Shown: positions 37,300 to 50,400, counted from the stretch's first letter. The stretch is 64,000 bases of DNA from Camillea tinctor (GCA_022578605.1 MU394092.1:186001-250000); one strand, 5' to 3'. Made by a program: numbers and translations. The notes: generated by a model not told the origin, from the letters alone.

Positions 37300-37944
37300 C
37301 TGTTGACCCTGTTGGCCCTGTTGGCCCTGCTGGCCCTGTTGACCCGGAGGGTGCGGAGCCGTTGACTGTGGCGGCTGTGATGCTGGTGGTTGTGTTTGAG
37401 ACGATACCAATGGCCCTACCAACGGAGCTGAAGTGTTGGCTGCCCCGCTGGTCTGAGCTTGAGAACCGGCAGAACCTGTAGACACCTGGGCCCCCGTCTG
37501 AGTATTGTTAGGCTTCTTGCTACTCTCGGGGACCATGAACTCCTTAGGGACCTTGCGCTTTTTAGGGTTGCTACGAGGGATATTCGCCGAGTCAACAGCC
37601 GGTAGCAAGGGAACCTGAGGAGGGGCCAGCGCTATCCAATCCTTCCAGACCTTGTTCACCTTCCCTCCTAAGGGCAGCGACCAGAAACTCTGCGGCGGAT
37701 AAAGTGCTATCATAATAAGTTAGTACAACATTCTATAGAGCCCGTATACCGGTACAAAAAGGGGATGGAGTCCTTTCTTACCATTCTCCAACTGCCTACT
37801 AATCATGGCTTGCTGCAGGAGGGTATCGCCAGCGGGGTAGACAGCAGGACCAGAGATCCATCTCTGATTCGGCCGCTTGAATGGGGCAAGGACTGAAGAA
37901 TCCTGAGTGGTATTGGAGGTCGCACCCCCTGTGGTTTGTGCCTG

Positions 37945-37990
<46 letters not shown>

Positions 37991-40900
37991 GGTTGCTGCT
38001 GAGACTGCGATGTTGGGTTCGGTTGACTGATTGGTGGTGTGGCTTGCTGAGTCTGCTGTGAGTTCTGAAACTGAGGGTTTTGCTGGTATGGATGATATGG
38101 ATTGTTGTTCTGATTTTGAGACTGGAACAGCTGCTTAATTGGGAACTGGGGCGGGTTCTGGGTGTTGTAGGGTTGTGCGCCGGTGTTGTAGGGTGGTGCG
38201 CCAAACCCTGGCTTCGATACTGGATATATATTTTGGATAGGGTTGCTCACGTACTGGGTGGTGGTTATATATTGGCCCGGTCCGTTTGGATTGTTGGGAA
38301 CCCATCCAGTAGGCCCCCCATTCCAGACATAATTAGGACCCCATCCCGTGGGCCCCTGGTTCGAATTCGGGGGCGGCCACTGGTACTTAACAAACTGGTT
38401 GTTTGGGAACGAGTTTGTAGTCATCTTTTCTTTGAGGCTAGGAATGCGGGTTGACAAGATACCCTTCTGTTGGTCAGGACGACGTGGGTCACTTCTGAGG
38501 ATCTCGTCCGCACGTTGTTCTATTAGTTTTCGTCTCTCAGGTCGCTGATGATGAAGTGGCCAGCGCCGCAAGCTGAAGAAGGCCTTGCGGGTATAAGGGG
38601 CTTGGTACCTCCTTTGTTCCTTTGTAGCCCATTCAAAGAGGTTTAGTCTTTCATACCCTTGGAATGAGTTCCCACGTTTGTCTTTGTATGAGATTTGACG
38701 CCCTGGGAATAGCGCGTTCCGGTTTTGGACACAATCATCGATTATCCCTTCTCGAATAATTGTGTACGGGTCATTGTTCTGAATGCGTGCTTGGATGGTC
38801 GAATTCGGGTCGACCTTGTCAACAATCTCCTGAATGCTTGGTGGGAGCATTTCCACCTCCCCTACGCCGTTCTGAATAGAGTCGTTCCAGTGCTTCACTT
38901 CGCGTTTGTAGTCCTGGAAAGAAACAGATTGCCACCAATGCTCAACAGATACATTGCCACTCTGAGTCTGAGTAGATGTCTGAGGAGATGGATTGGCTTG
39001 ATTGTTCGCGCTTGTGTTCGTTTGTTGGCCATCAATATCCATTGCCTGACCAAATATCTCATCGAATTTGCTTAGGTCAGTATGTAGCGACATGTTCAGG
39101 GGCTCATGCTTTGGCGCCTGGTTAGCTGGAACAAGCTCCGTACGCTTGAGTCGGGCTTTGATTTCATCTACATGACGCATTGTGCGGCCCATGCGATAAG
39201 CCAAATTGCGAAAGAATTGACATGTTCTCTCAGGCGTGGTTGGGTTATCTCCTTGCCTCTTGAACAGTTTTGCAGCGTCCGGCATCTTGCCCGCTTCTTC
39301 CTGGGATTTTGCTCGTAATGCAGCTTCCAATGCGCCCAGTGTTTCCCATGACGCGATATCCGACCAACAAGGATAGTCTCGGTGCTCTTCAATGGTATCC
39401 ACACCATAGCCTTCCTCTCTCACGAAGGTCTTCTCTGGCATCACGTACTCCTCAATGAGCTTAAGTCTCTTTGACTTATCCTTGCGCTCCACCTCTAGCA
39501 ACTGATCCGCAAAGTGTGTTCCTACATGATCGAGAAACCAAGCTATTTCTTTGCTTCTGTAATCGGACTCGCTCGTGTTCTTGGCTTTTTGTAGATCCTC
39601 CAGTGATGGATATCTCTCTTCCAAAAGTTGGCAGATCCATTCCAAATAGTCGTCGTTGTCCTCCTTGAAATTCCTTACAGATTCATAACGCCAAAGCACA
39701 CGGTCTTCAGGGTGTAAAGCATACCTCGGCCGGTTTACTCTACTAGGTCTCGTAGCCGAGTTTGACCTCCAGTATCTAGTTCCTATTAGAAAAATATACA
39801 CAAGCCCACAGACATTCATACTTACTGGCATCGTCCTAGATCATGCAATCTGCTACAGTAAAATTGGGCTTGCCTCATAGTAAACTGATAGCTCTTATTC
39901 GGGTGCCGAGAATCTGTGGTGCCTTCATCATAATTTTGTCCTTCTAATCCATCAGAGCCGTTGATGTATGCTAGCACTGTTTCCAGGGTAGGAAGTTGGT
40001 TGTATAAATCAATGTTGCCCACGTCGTTGTATTTATCCCGGATGCTCCAAAGATTCGATTGGTACTCAGGGGTCTTCATCTGGAGCGGGTCTCGGAAAAA
40101 TGCCTGAAGTCTAGCATCAAACAGAACAAGAAGGTTTTCCTCCGGCTGATTCTCTGGGTCACACATCTTAAGAGTGCGGGAGGGCTCGCAAAGGAACCTC
40201 AGCCAGGCGATATCAGGTTCATCAACAAGCAAAGCGAGATGAAAGTGGTTTGGATCAGTTTCGTCGTAGGATCCATATACATCATTGTCACGGCGCACGA
40301 TGTCGCGGCGCTCGAACCTTCTATCAGCACCATCTATGTACATTACAGAAATTAGCAGAGGTAATTCCCACATATATAGAGTGCGGAAAACTTACGAGCA
40401 AGAGAATCGGGCTGTCTTCCTGCATCAATATCTCTCAAGATGGCCTTCAGGAGAGGCCGAGGCGCTGCCGCATAAGCAGCACCCATGAGCTTCAACAGTT
40501 GCTCTAGATTCTCGCCGATTCTAATCCAATGGTCAAAATACACTGGTAGTCCTCTATAGATCTGTGGTCCGCGAAAGTTTATTGGTAGAGCGGATCTGTG
40601 GAAATTATCCCAGTTTTGGTTGTTGTATCGTCGACGCTGCCAACTTGCCAAGAAATCTGTCATCCGCGAAAACTCGTTCGACCAATAGATCCATGGCGTT
40701 GGGTCTTTGCGATAATCAGGAAATTTGCTGGGGTCTACAGTCCGTGGGGTGAAGATGACTTCCTTAGGAAGAGGGGCGGGTTGTTTGAAGGGCAGTACTG
40801 CTCGCCTCCAGGGGGTGTTGATGACTCTATTCTCATGATTTGAGAAGACGTTCAGACATTGCTGAATAGCTGCTCGTTGCCATCCACGCTTTTTGTAGAA

Positions 40901-41899
40901 TGATTCAGGATACTTTCTATAGATAGGCTGAGGGCCACTCTGTCCCGAAGGCGGATTAGGACCATTAGGACCATTAGGACCATTAGGACCATTAGGACCA
41001 TTAGGACCATTAGGACCATTAGGACCATTAGGACCATTAGGACCAGAATTTGAACCACCTGCCGCAGCCGTCCCGGCATTAACTGATGAAGGAGGGGGGT
41101 TATAGACAGGTACATTATTGCATGTTTGCTCAAGGCCCCCCATGATGCAGCGCTCGTATTCTTCGTTGTCGAAAGGAAAGCCATAGGGTGGTTTTCCAGG
41201 CCAGTGGTGACCTACCCCTTTCACCCACATGAAGAAATATTCCATAGTATATGAATAGTCTTCAATTTCATCTTTACGGTCCACTTCGCTCAAGCGTAAA
41301 CCAAATGGGTTCCTATTGCCACCATCTCGTGGCACATGCTCGAGGCGCTTAAACTCGCTGAGATTCCGATCAGACTTCGCCTTGGGGAACTCCTTGGGAA
41401 AGGGCGGCAGGCGTGTTGACTTGAACATGCCATTTATGGTTTTGGTCGTCCAAGGAGTCTTTTCGCTACTTCGTTTCTCGAACGCGTTGTGGACTTGTAC
41501 CATCACAATCGCATCATCCAGGTCCGCAACCAATTTAGGATCATGAAACAGCGCGTCGCCTTGGACCCGTTTCTCGTTAACTTTTCGTAGATACTCCGAG
41601 ATAAGTTCCAGCTTCTTTGGGAAGCCTGGTTCACGCCAGTGATCCTCATCTGATAGAAAGTTGAGGATCCGAGGTAATGTGATACTCGGGTCTCGACCGT
41701 TGTTCTTAACATCACCCTTTGGTGGCCAGAGGCCTTGGTACTTCAACTCCTCCACCTTTGCTCTCACCGCTGCGTTGAATGCATCTTTATCGAAGTTAGA
41801 CCAATCTTTGCCAGCTACAGGAAATATCTTGAGAAATTTAGATATGTCGCCTAACTCCTTAAGCTCCGTGGGAACTTTCGATGAGGATCCCGTCGCCAT
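36347..41899 (-). CDS. Large repeat-rich protein of unknown function with C-terminal OTU-like protease signature
   Basis: Five exons: 41899-40396, 40333-39826, 39775-37782, 37706-36886 and 36838-36347. All junctions are GT-AG and in phase, giving 1,772 residues. I do not recognise the family of the body. Order: a folded-looking N-terminal region (1 to about 300); a (GPN)n run of about nine units; a second charged region rich in Trp/Tyr/Arg; a long Gln/Asn/Pro-rich stretch with a poly-Gln of about 17; a basic PKKRKV nuclear-signal match (about 1383-1388); QGQ and PPAAQ tandem repeats; then about 160 residues of ordered sequence. That last part contains [11 protein letters not shown] (Cys1644) and ends [11 protein letters not shown] (His1764), the spacing and form of the Cys and His boxes of OTU-type cysteine proteases. 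The split into one gene rather than two is inferred from phase alone. The exon 2/3 acceptor (ACTAG) is the weakest site. Confidence 0.7.
36905..37085 (-). repeat. 15-bp tandem repeat coding for [10 protein letters not shown] pentapeptides
   Basis: Plus-strand units GGTTGCGCCGCGGGT and the variant GGTTGCGTTGCCGGT repeat about 12 times in exon 4 of the OTU-like gene. They translate on the minus strand to PPAAQ or PPATQ. Units of each type are grouped, which indicates successive duplication. The plus-strand Val/Ala-rich frame over it is an artefact. Confidence 0.95.
37261..37345 (-). repeat. GQQ/QGQ-coding tandem repeat
   Basis: Short CTGCTGGCCCTG-type units in exon 4 of the OTU-like gene code for a run of Gly-Gln-Gln on the minus strand. 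It lies between a proline-rich segment and [10 protein letters not shown]. It is a further in-frame low-complexity insertion in the same exon. Confidence 0.9.
37935..37989 (-). repeat. CAG repeat coding for poly-glutamine
   Basis: A CTG run on the plus strand, CAG on the minus strand, in exon 3 of the OTU-like gene. It codes for about 17 glutamines after a QSQQQPQ segment and is in frame with the gene. Confidence 0.95.
40965..41045 (-). repeat. 9-bp tandem repeat coding for Gly-Pro-Asn
   Basis: About nine copies of the plus-strand unit ATTAGGACC lie in exon 1 of the OTU-like gene, encoding Gly-Pro-Asn triplets between a Ser/Ala/Gly-rich linker and PPSGQSG. The copies are essentially identical, so the array is young or homogenised. 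Confidence 0.95.
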
Positions 41900-42516
41900 C
41901 GTTCGTGGCTAATTTCCAGGTGACGCTTGACAGCCTATTCTCGGAATGAATTTGGCGTATATGTCTGAATATCGTTAGGTTGTAGAGTTGGTCCCGTTGA
42001 TTAGATCAAGCTCACTGGGAGCAAGTCATCGCTAACCAACGCTCTTTGTGGTAGAGATTATTGACTAAGACCCGGCACAGGACTTAAATTGGAAAGATGG
42101 TGAGTGGTGAAGGAGAAAGAGTCGACTCTGTAAGCTCTGTAAGTGATTCGATGGTCTAGGATAACTAGCGGTTCTTGTTCCCTTTTGCAAAGAATTCGCC
42201 AGTTACTACGGGTATTTCGTGAGCATTCCAGGGGATGTCTTTCGGGGGCTTTTGCCAGTCCCTAAGAAGTAGTGGACAAAGAATGCGACTGGCTTGCTAT
42301 AGCTCTCCAGCTCAACTGAGACAATTTCTGCAGACATCTAATCCGGATTTTATATTACCGTTTGCGGGTTTTAGCGGTCCCGTCCTGAAGCCAATGTCTA
42401 ACAATGGTAGTTCAACGGAGTAGCAGACCCCTTCAAGCCGCATACGATAACTATCCAGGTAGGTTTACAATAGCCTTAATTAGGTGTTGAATAATTTTAG
42501 GGTTCATCAGAGCAGA
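41900..42516. promoter_or_regulatory. Shared divergent promoter region of the OTU-like and retropepsin-like genes
   Basis: 617 bases separate the two start codons, so both promoters must lie here. A likely 5'-UTR intron of the rightward gene runs 42459-42500 (GTAGGT donor after CCAG, ATTTTAG acceptor, 42 bp). An ATG at 42404 before it does not stay in frame through this intron. No other binding site was recognised. Confidence 0.5.
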
Positions 42517-44462
42517 ATGGCTAGTAATAAATTGAACCAACAACTTCTGCGGGAGTTGTCACCCGGAGAACCATCAGCCGATAGTTTATTAGCAAATCAA
42601 CGAAGAGGGCGAGCTGCCAAACAACAGCGAATGTCCCGGTTCATAGAACGGTTGAGTAATAGGGGAATGCAATCAAAAGAACCTAGATATGGGAGGTTCT
42701 CTGTAAAGAGTACCAGCCAAATGACGACCCAAACACTAGCAGCACAAAATATAAGAAGAGAAAATAAGTCCCCTTTATCATCATCGTCGTCGTTGTCGTT
42801 ATCGTCAAAGGAGGATGATTTTTCTACACGGAAGCCTTGGGAATCTTTGGTCATTGGTGACCTGGGACGAAATTTAAGCTATATCGAAGAAAAGAATCGT
42901 GAGATCGAGCAACAGAGATTTATCTTGAAGCACTATGAGGAGAATTCACCCCACCAAGCTCACCACCATAGGCGGCTGCTTGATCAGTTAGTACAAGAGC
43001 GGGCCGAGATGGATGATAACGAAGAAAATAATTTGCCAGAGTACGTCGGCATGTCGGGCAGTACTTGATATGGCCTTATGCTAATGTGTTGATGTCACCT
43101 TCTAGAGAAAAGCGTGAAGAGAGAGACCGTATATCAGAACGGCTAAGTTCGTTGAACTGGGCACTGGACACTTGTCAGTGTAAAGACGAAGAAGTCAATA
43201 TCCGCGCAGCGATCCAGGGATATCTCTCCGGTACTATCCCATATTCGAAGAGCTTTACGTTGATATATGCTGGTCAAATCGTCGACGTCTGTCCCACATA
43301 TCGATCATTCTGCGAAGACCGGGAAGAGAGGCTCGACCGCTACTTTGCACAGCATGGACCTGGTTGGCTCTGGCATGAGCCTCCCCTGGCTTATACAGAT
43401 TCTGACATAGTCGCTAAAAAGGGGCTTTGTCTTAACCGTGGATACGGGCCTAATGATGCGTATGGTATCGGCAACTATCCAGTCGACATGCGATTTACTA
43501 TAGACATAAATAAAGTGGCACGAGGGAAGATAAAGAAACTCGCACCCCAAGCCACGTATGAGTCGAGAGAAATCTCGAGCCCTAAATCCTGGTGTCAACT
43601 CAGAACACTCCTGGACAGCGGTGCGACATTCCCGCTGCTGAACAAAAAAGATCTCCGGCAGCTAGACTTCAACCCAGCCATATACGCATCGCAGGGCATA
43701 TTCCGTATCAAGACTGTCAACGGTAACGTCGATTATAAATTCTACGAAATGCATGTAGCCGTATGCTCGGAGAACGGCGAGTCTCCCGTCGGCGAGGACG
43801 ATCAGGCTGTGTGGCCAGCGGAGCCGCGTAACCTAGGTGGTTTCTACCCAGTTCAGGTCGACCCAAACGAGCCGGAAGGGCGGGTGCATTATGGAAGTCG
43901 ACTCAGTGGAATGGTCCCCTTCGAGGCATGCTACATGTCGTCGGCGCCAACAATGAAGAGAATATGGCTCGGGGAAGACCGGAGAGATGTGCTGGGTGCC
44001 GCCCGAATGCCAGCACACATGCGATTCGACTCAGAGAAGACGTTTCACGTGAACTGCCCAGCGGAGCTCCAAAGGCTGCGCCAGGAAGCGACGACTCCTG
44101 ATCAAGTGATATTCGCCCACAACATTAGCGGCGATCCCGACGCCCTATTCACAGACAGCGATTTGCCCGGCCACAGGGGGAAGAGCGAGCTAGCTATAGT
44201 GCATAATAAGCTAACCAGGGGAGGAAAGGGTAAGACTCCATCCAGGGTAGTGGTAGCACGCAAGACGGCAGAGTTAGAGCCGCGGGATGGGGGCTATATA
44301 GAGGGTCCAAAGCGCCACCTAAAATGGAGGGACCATTTCATAGATCCGAAGACGAACATGGCGTTGGAATCCAATATCCCAAGGGAGCAGCTAGGTGATT
44401 GGGGCAACCTAGGCAATATTTCTGGGCCGCCGAGGCGTGATAAGAAACGCCGGGGGATGTGA
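42517..44462 (+). CDS. Unknown protein with retropepsin-like aspartic protease motif
   Basis: Two exons, 42517-43040 and 43106-44462, give 626 residues; the 65-bp intron (GTACGT donor, TTCTAG acceptor) joins NNLPE to EKREERDR. The start is the first ATG of the frame; an extension to 42484 would begin at GTG. The N-terminal 190 residues are Ser/Gln/Arg-rich with predicted helix (IEEKNREIEQQRFILKHYEE). The C-terminal half contains LLDSGATFPLL, with the candidate catalytic Asp345 in the D-S-G-A-T box of retropepsin/Ddi1-like proteases. It is followed by a strand-rich stretch (GIFRIKTVNG, YKFYEMHVAV) and by SRLSGMVPFEACYMSSAP and WLGEDRRDVLG. No reverse transcriptase, integrase or zinc knuckle is adjacent, so it is not an intact retroelement. 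Function unknown; the protease reading is inference. Confidence 0.75.
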
Positions 44463-47400
44463 ACCTAGAGCATCTGGTTAAGCAAGTTAGCTTAGTATGA
44501 GGACATCTCGAGGGCACCGTGTCCGGTACTAGATTACAGACATAGTGTAGCAAATAGTAGCCGTACGATCTGTGATCATCATCTGTATGGCGTTGTGGAA
44601 TGGTTTGACATCCAATGAACTTAGAGGAAGTTGGCAGCTGAATTCGGCAACCCCTAAACCTATCCAATCAAGGTGCAATTTGGCATACGGCGTCCAAATG
44701 ATAGTGCCGTTAGAGCAGCATTTTAGAGCTGAACAAGCAAATGCATAGCTAGTAGAAGGCCAGATTGATGCTTTATCGCTTGTAACTGATGAATAGACCA
44801 TTTTCCGGGAAGGAATATATGCAAGGAGTAGCCGTCATGTTTCGATAGGAGAGTCTCAACCGGCTATACGTTCTAGCAAGAGTCCGGGTGTACAGTTTAG
44901 CGCAGGCTGAGATAGACCGCCATGCTGAGGATATTTGGGTCTAGCACCGTAGGGGCTATGCCAAAAATAAGTATATGGGAACGTCATCTCGTCATGGAGT
45001 CCATTGTCCCCACTCTGTCTATGGAGGATTCGTTTCTATCGAGTAGGAGTATTCATTTCTCGATTTGACGCCTAGTGTAGATAACTATTATTTGATTGAT
45101 AAGTCAGTATGACTGATTATTCCTGCGACTTTTAGCCAATGTTGGTGATTCAAGAACCCTGGCTAAGCCGGCAGGCTGGGATCGAATGACACCTATTCAC
45201 CAGCTACGTAGTCCACGTGTGGATGGGATGCGCTTTTTTTATATGTTATTTTTTAAGGCAGCCTGGGCTGCTTGCCTGTTTGTCAGATAAAAGCAAAGTG
45301 TTCTTGGGAAGAAGGCAAGACGACTAAAAAGGGCTAAAAAGACAACATCGACGACTTCTCATGGCTACATGGCCGTTTGACTCGTCCTTAAGTGCTCAGA
45401 GAATTAATACATACCAATTTGTCAAGCCTGCGAACCACACTGCTATCTTTCCCATTTAGTATTCATGCAACCTCTGGAGGGACTTCCTAGAGGTGAGAGC
45501 TCCTTCACGAAAGCAATAAGTATATATCTCCAGTGATGAGTGGACAAGTGATATCTGGGCCATATAAATAATAACAAAACATCGAGTCCAAGTTCACTAT
45601 CCATTAAGAACAATGCCCTAGATAGTCCTCTTTTCATATATTTCAGCAGCGATCGAATCCTTCAGGACGCATGAACCACTGTGATATATCATCTTGGATA
45701 AATCACTGCCAGCTCGACGTATTTGGACCTATCGGAGAATTGTTCGATAACGGAATTTTCGGAAGGTTCATCTCGTTTATCGTCCGTTGGAAGTGCAAAC
45801 TTCCGGATTCGGGGTCACATTAGAAAATCACAAGGAACCAATGTCTCTCGAGTTCTTCTTCGCTTGCCTCTCACCCTGGGTGGATATGAGAATCTAGCAT
45901 GAATACATGAATACTTGGGTAGGTGACGAGAAGATATTGCCGGCAGACTGATTGACTTGTAGAGGTTTCCAACTACCCCGAGATTGAAGAAAAATTTTCT
46001 CTGACAAGAATAAGGGTCTCTATGGGGATAAGCTGGTTGGGGGCATTACGTTTAAGTGTCTCTTCTCACAGGTTTGTGAGAAAATTTTTAAGAGCGGTGT
46101 TCCCTTCTTCAGACGCTAAGACTCCACGTTTGAGAGTATTTTTCTCATAGTCTGTAAGGCCGGGTCTCTTTTCGATATCGTCCCGCCTATTTAGTCATTT
46201 TAGTAGACGGGCCCTTGAAAACCACTAGCGTACGATGAAGAAAAAAAAGTGCAGTGATACCGGTCAATATAACCTAGATGGTGACGGGAGGCTATTTGAC
46301 CTGCCTGTCGAGGTCATAGATGGGGCACCTGCAGTTACTATCTCGTCATTGAATGCGAGTACTTATGTACTGTTCACTAGATTTTATAAGTTGTTAAACT
46401 GTTGGCTAGGTGAGGACACTCCCGCAGTTCATTCGCTAGCATCTCATTCGCTCCCTTGAACAAATTGCGGATAATCAGGGTCGTACAGTATCCCGGGTTC
46501 AACAGAGTAACAGCCGCAGTAGCTCCGTGGTTCACCGTGCAATATGGAGGCCGGAGATCTCGTGTCGTACGCCATCCGTCCTACTACTCATGCGGACCGC
46601 AACTGGTGTGGGGGAAGAAGCGCAGGCTCGAAATAAAATCGAGTATTGTGACTTCGTTGAATGCAGTTCGCAAAGCACGTTTCCCTTGCCTCTGGGTCTA
46701 GATGCTATCCTCAACAAACTCCACCTGCACGTTAGTCAATAGGTACGAACCAACTCGATATAGATGGTCCACATTGGGGCTTTGGAGGAACCCGAATGCC
46801 GAAGAAAAACTTGTCCTAATGTCCTTTTTCTTTTGATAGAGGTACTCCGTGTGAGCCATCCAATTGCTTGATGCAGCCGATGAGCTTACGAGCAATGCAA
46901 TGCCTTTTTGCCTGTCTACATACATAGACTAAAATACATGCATGTATCTAGCGGAATTGTCTATGATGTAGAGCTAGGTACATCCTTATTGCTGAGGCTA
47001 GTATGTATTGTGGATGGGTGCTAGCTTTCTGCAAGTAAATAGACGAGATAAGCCTGCGTTGTGAGGTGAGATGAGTTTGATGCGAATACGTGAAAGGCAA
47101 TGGGATTTCTTGTCCATGATGGGCTCATTGCTCTTCCCACAGGTCAAGCACATTATCATAAGAGAATATAGGTTCTTCAGGACTCCTGGAGCCTAATTAT
47201 GGGTCATGAAGGTGTCAAACTCACTATGGGTGGTTTTGAGGGGACTGCGAGTGTTTCGACCGATTTGTCCACGAACCATTATGATATCCGGACGGTCCAA
47301 TTAAAGAAAAGAAACAAGAGTGTTTGTTGGCTGGTAACTGACGATTACGTTGCAAGAACATAGCCTACAATCCCTGAAGATGGCTAAGTGTTTCTGATAA

Positions 47401-50400
47401 ACTCCCATATGTAACACTCGGGACCTCATCATGGCAATCTGCTGCCAGTTAGGGAAAGTGTCTTAGCGACCGTTCAGCTCAAATCGTCCGCCGCTGTGAC
47501 GTCGGCGACCTCGTAACTGTAGACTCAAGTTTCTAACCTTGTTGACCTTTTTTTTTGTGTGTGGACCGCAAAGAGGGGTTTCAAGCAGCTTGTTGATAGT
47601 GAGTATCCTAGGAAGACATGCAAATCGATGATTCCTATACGGGATATGGTATTTACGCTTTAGGGTACCGCGGTGCGCACCGACCAGTGAGAGAATCTTT
47701 TCCAGATGTATCTGCGAGTCATGGGTTATGGTAGGTTGGCGTGTACGGATGGTGTCAATGGGCTCAGCTTGGCCAGCCGGAGCATCTGACCACCTCTGCC
47801 TAGACCCTGGGAAAATCGCGTCTCTGATTGATCAACACCTTTTTGGAATTATGACTACATCTCGATAGTCCTGCCAGTCATTGTTTGAAGGCGGCATGTG
47901 GCTCGGGTACAAAAGAATAGGTAGGTATGTGACCGGGATGTCGGCCTTGACTTGACCAAGCAGTAGACCGTTAAAGATCTGGCCGCACAAACGCGTAATA
48001 ATTCTCGGCTGCACGTCGCCAATCCCCGACGCGTTTAGTACTTTACCTCCCCCCCTTCTACTCCTTGCTCTCGCGTCACCCTTGCCTAGAAGTTTTCAGA
48101 TGAGACAAAAGAGCATCCTACAGACTACCGATTCAGCAGCACCGGTCCCGCCAAGAGGTTGCAGCCTTGTGTGGTGTGAGGAGCACCTTTAGCTGGCGTG
48201 TAAGGTGCCTGAGCGCAACGAAGTAAGCTCTCCGAAAGCTTGAATGTAACGGAAAGCTCGATTTGTTAAACCGATTGGCGTGTTTCTTTGCTAAATTCGG
48301 TGATGAACTCGTCCGACCCGGCAGCACATAGGTCAACTGTGAGACTTCCCCGCCGGCTATGACCTCCGCTAGCAAATAGGAAACTGATGATGGATGTATT
48401 TGCACATAGAATTACACGCTTGTGGGCAGTTGGGATATGTACTTTTTCTTATTTCATTTCAATTTTTTTTCTTTTAATTTTCATAATGGGTTTTTTTTTT
48501 GTTGCTGATCCCTCCATAGTGGCGTGGTAGCACTCATACGAATCCAATGAGACGGTCCTGTACCGATGAGGACGCAGCAGTAGCACCGTAATGCCAGGAG
48601 GTCGCTGCGAGGCCTTTTACCCCGGTCTTGCAGCTGTTCCCCGCGAGCACAGTGACATTATCGAAACGATGAGATGTGATGCAACGCTGCACTACAGCCT
48701 AGGACGGGAAGGCTTGGATAATGGAGAAACAAAAGAATCTTTTCCATTTCTTGCTTTGGCTGATTAGCTCATCATTCAGGTAACATCGGCAGGATGTCTC
48801 GAGTTGTCGTTCCAAGGACAAAACATCAAATCGCGTCAATCTGGCGCTAGGCGAGCTCCAGACTGGCCTTTTTATTCCCTAGAGTCGTTGAAAACCGGCA
48901 GAACCCAACACGGACCGTATGTAAGAGGCGCTGTAGGTCGCAGGATTGAATGAGCTGCCTCGGAAGGCTCTCTATCACATGATCTCAGGTAGTAGTATTG
49001 CTGGCATTCCAAACTAAGGAGTTACCCCTGGGGCTTTCCAAGGCCTTGGGTAAGTACGATCAGATCGTCTTTGATGCTGCAACTGTAGGCATTGACCATT
49101 GAGCGTGAAATTCCGGTGGTGAGGTGAGAATCGGGGACTGCATCAGATATTCCCTGATGTCTATATAGTTGATACAAAGGGGGGCTGTTCGTGAAGCTTG
49201 TTAAAGGCTTCGCTCATCTCAGCCAGTCTGTGAGAGAGCTATTCTTCGGCAGCGTCCCACTTACTATCCCGTTTATGTGTACCAACAATTGCGAGCACTT
49301 TGGTGGAATACCAGCTTAGGTAGGTATGCGATAAAAAGAATAAATGCAAATTAAGTCTAAGCTGCGGTGGTAGATATTGTGACTGTGATGTGATGTACAC
49401 CGGTATGCGGTGAGCTCTTTGACCGCAAATACAACCAACCCTGGAAGATTCTCTAGATATCGCCAACAAGGTAAGTTGCAGATAGAAAATGCTAGAAAGC
49501 CCATGGATGTCGGGATAGTCTGGTAGGTTCATGCATGCCAGCGAATATAAAGCCTCATCCGTAGTGGATTTATGTGGCTCTTTGGATGTTGTTGGTTAGC
49601 TTCCATTCAGACCGCTCTGACTGGACATGACTATAGAACTGAAAACGCAAAAGTCGGCATAAAAGGCTCCAGTCTGTAAGTCAGTGTGGAACTGACTTGC
49701 ACAAGAAGATAAATAGGTACGTACAGATTCTTTCAGATTGCATTAGCCGTCCCTACCTACCATGTATCCGATAAGAGTCCTGGTTCCAGCTAGGCGGTGT
49801 CAGCCTCAGCTGCTGTGGCTTTCTCTCCCAATCTTTGCAGGGCTTTGCATTCCCCTTCTCAGCTGGCTCGCCCCACCTTGAAAATAAAAATGAACATGTA
49901 AGCAGGTCAAAGCTTCTAGATCATCGATCGAAGCAATTTTTTTTTTAGTGTAGTCTCGTGCCGCCAATTTAAAATGAGCGAACAATGCACAATCCACTCC
50001 TATCTCCGAATATTTTGTTATGATGAACCTTTCCCAGCATAGAGCAGGTCTGCACACAACAACTAACAGCCAGCGAAACTATCAAACTATCACGCGCACT
50101 CCCGCTTCGCCTACATGCCCATCCGGAGAAAATCTGTTTGCAGCCTTATGCGCATAAAGACATCATACAAAAACCCCTGTTGGTGAGCTGAATAGAAAAG
50201 CCATAGTGAATTGATAGATCGCAGGCGCCTGGTGTGTGCTATAAATGGTGGCTGCTTAATTCCTCCGGGTTAATATTAGCACTGCGGGATCCCAGCACGA
50301 TGGCGATAGGATTTTCAAGGTCCCTGCTGCTGCTGCAGTTCACTGGGAGACCAGAGACCATGTCTTATTACAGCCGTAGTAAAAAGGAGTTGTTGCCAAG

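Noticed and set aside
36900..37481. Plus-strand 193-codon frame rich in Val/Ala/Leu
   Set aside because: It is the antisense reading of the PPAAQ/GQQ repeat exon of the OTU-like gene; its regularity comes from the tandem repeat.
36347..44462. Intact retrotransposon as explanation of the divergent pair
   Set aside because: There is no reverse transcriptase, RNase H, integrase or flanking LTR, and the genes have spliceosomal introns and opposite orientation.
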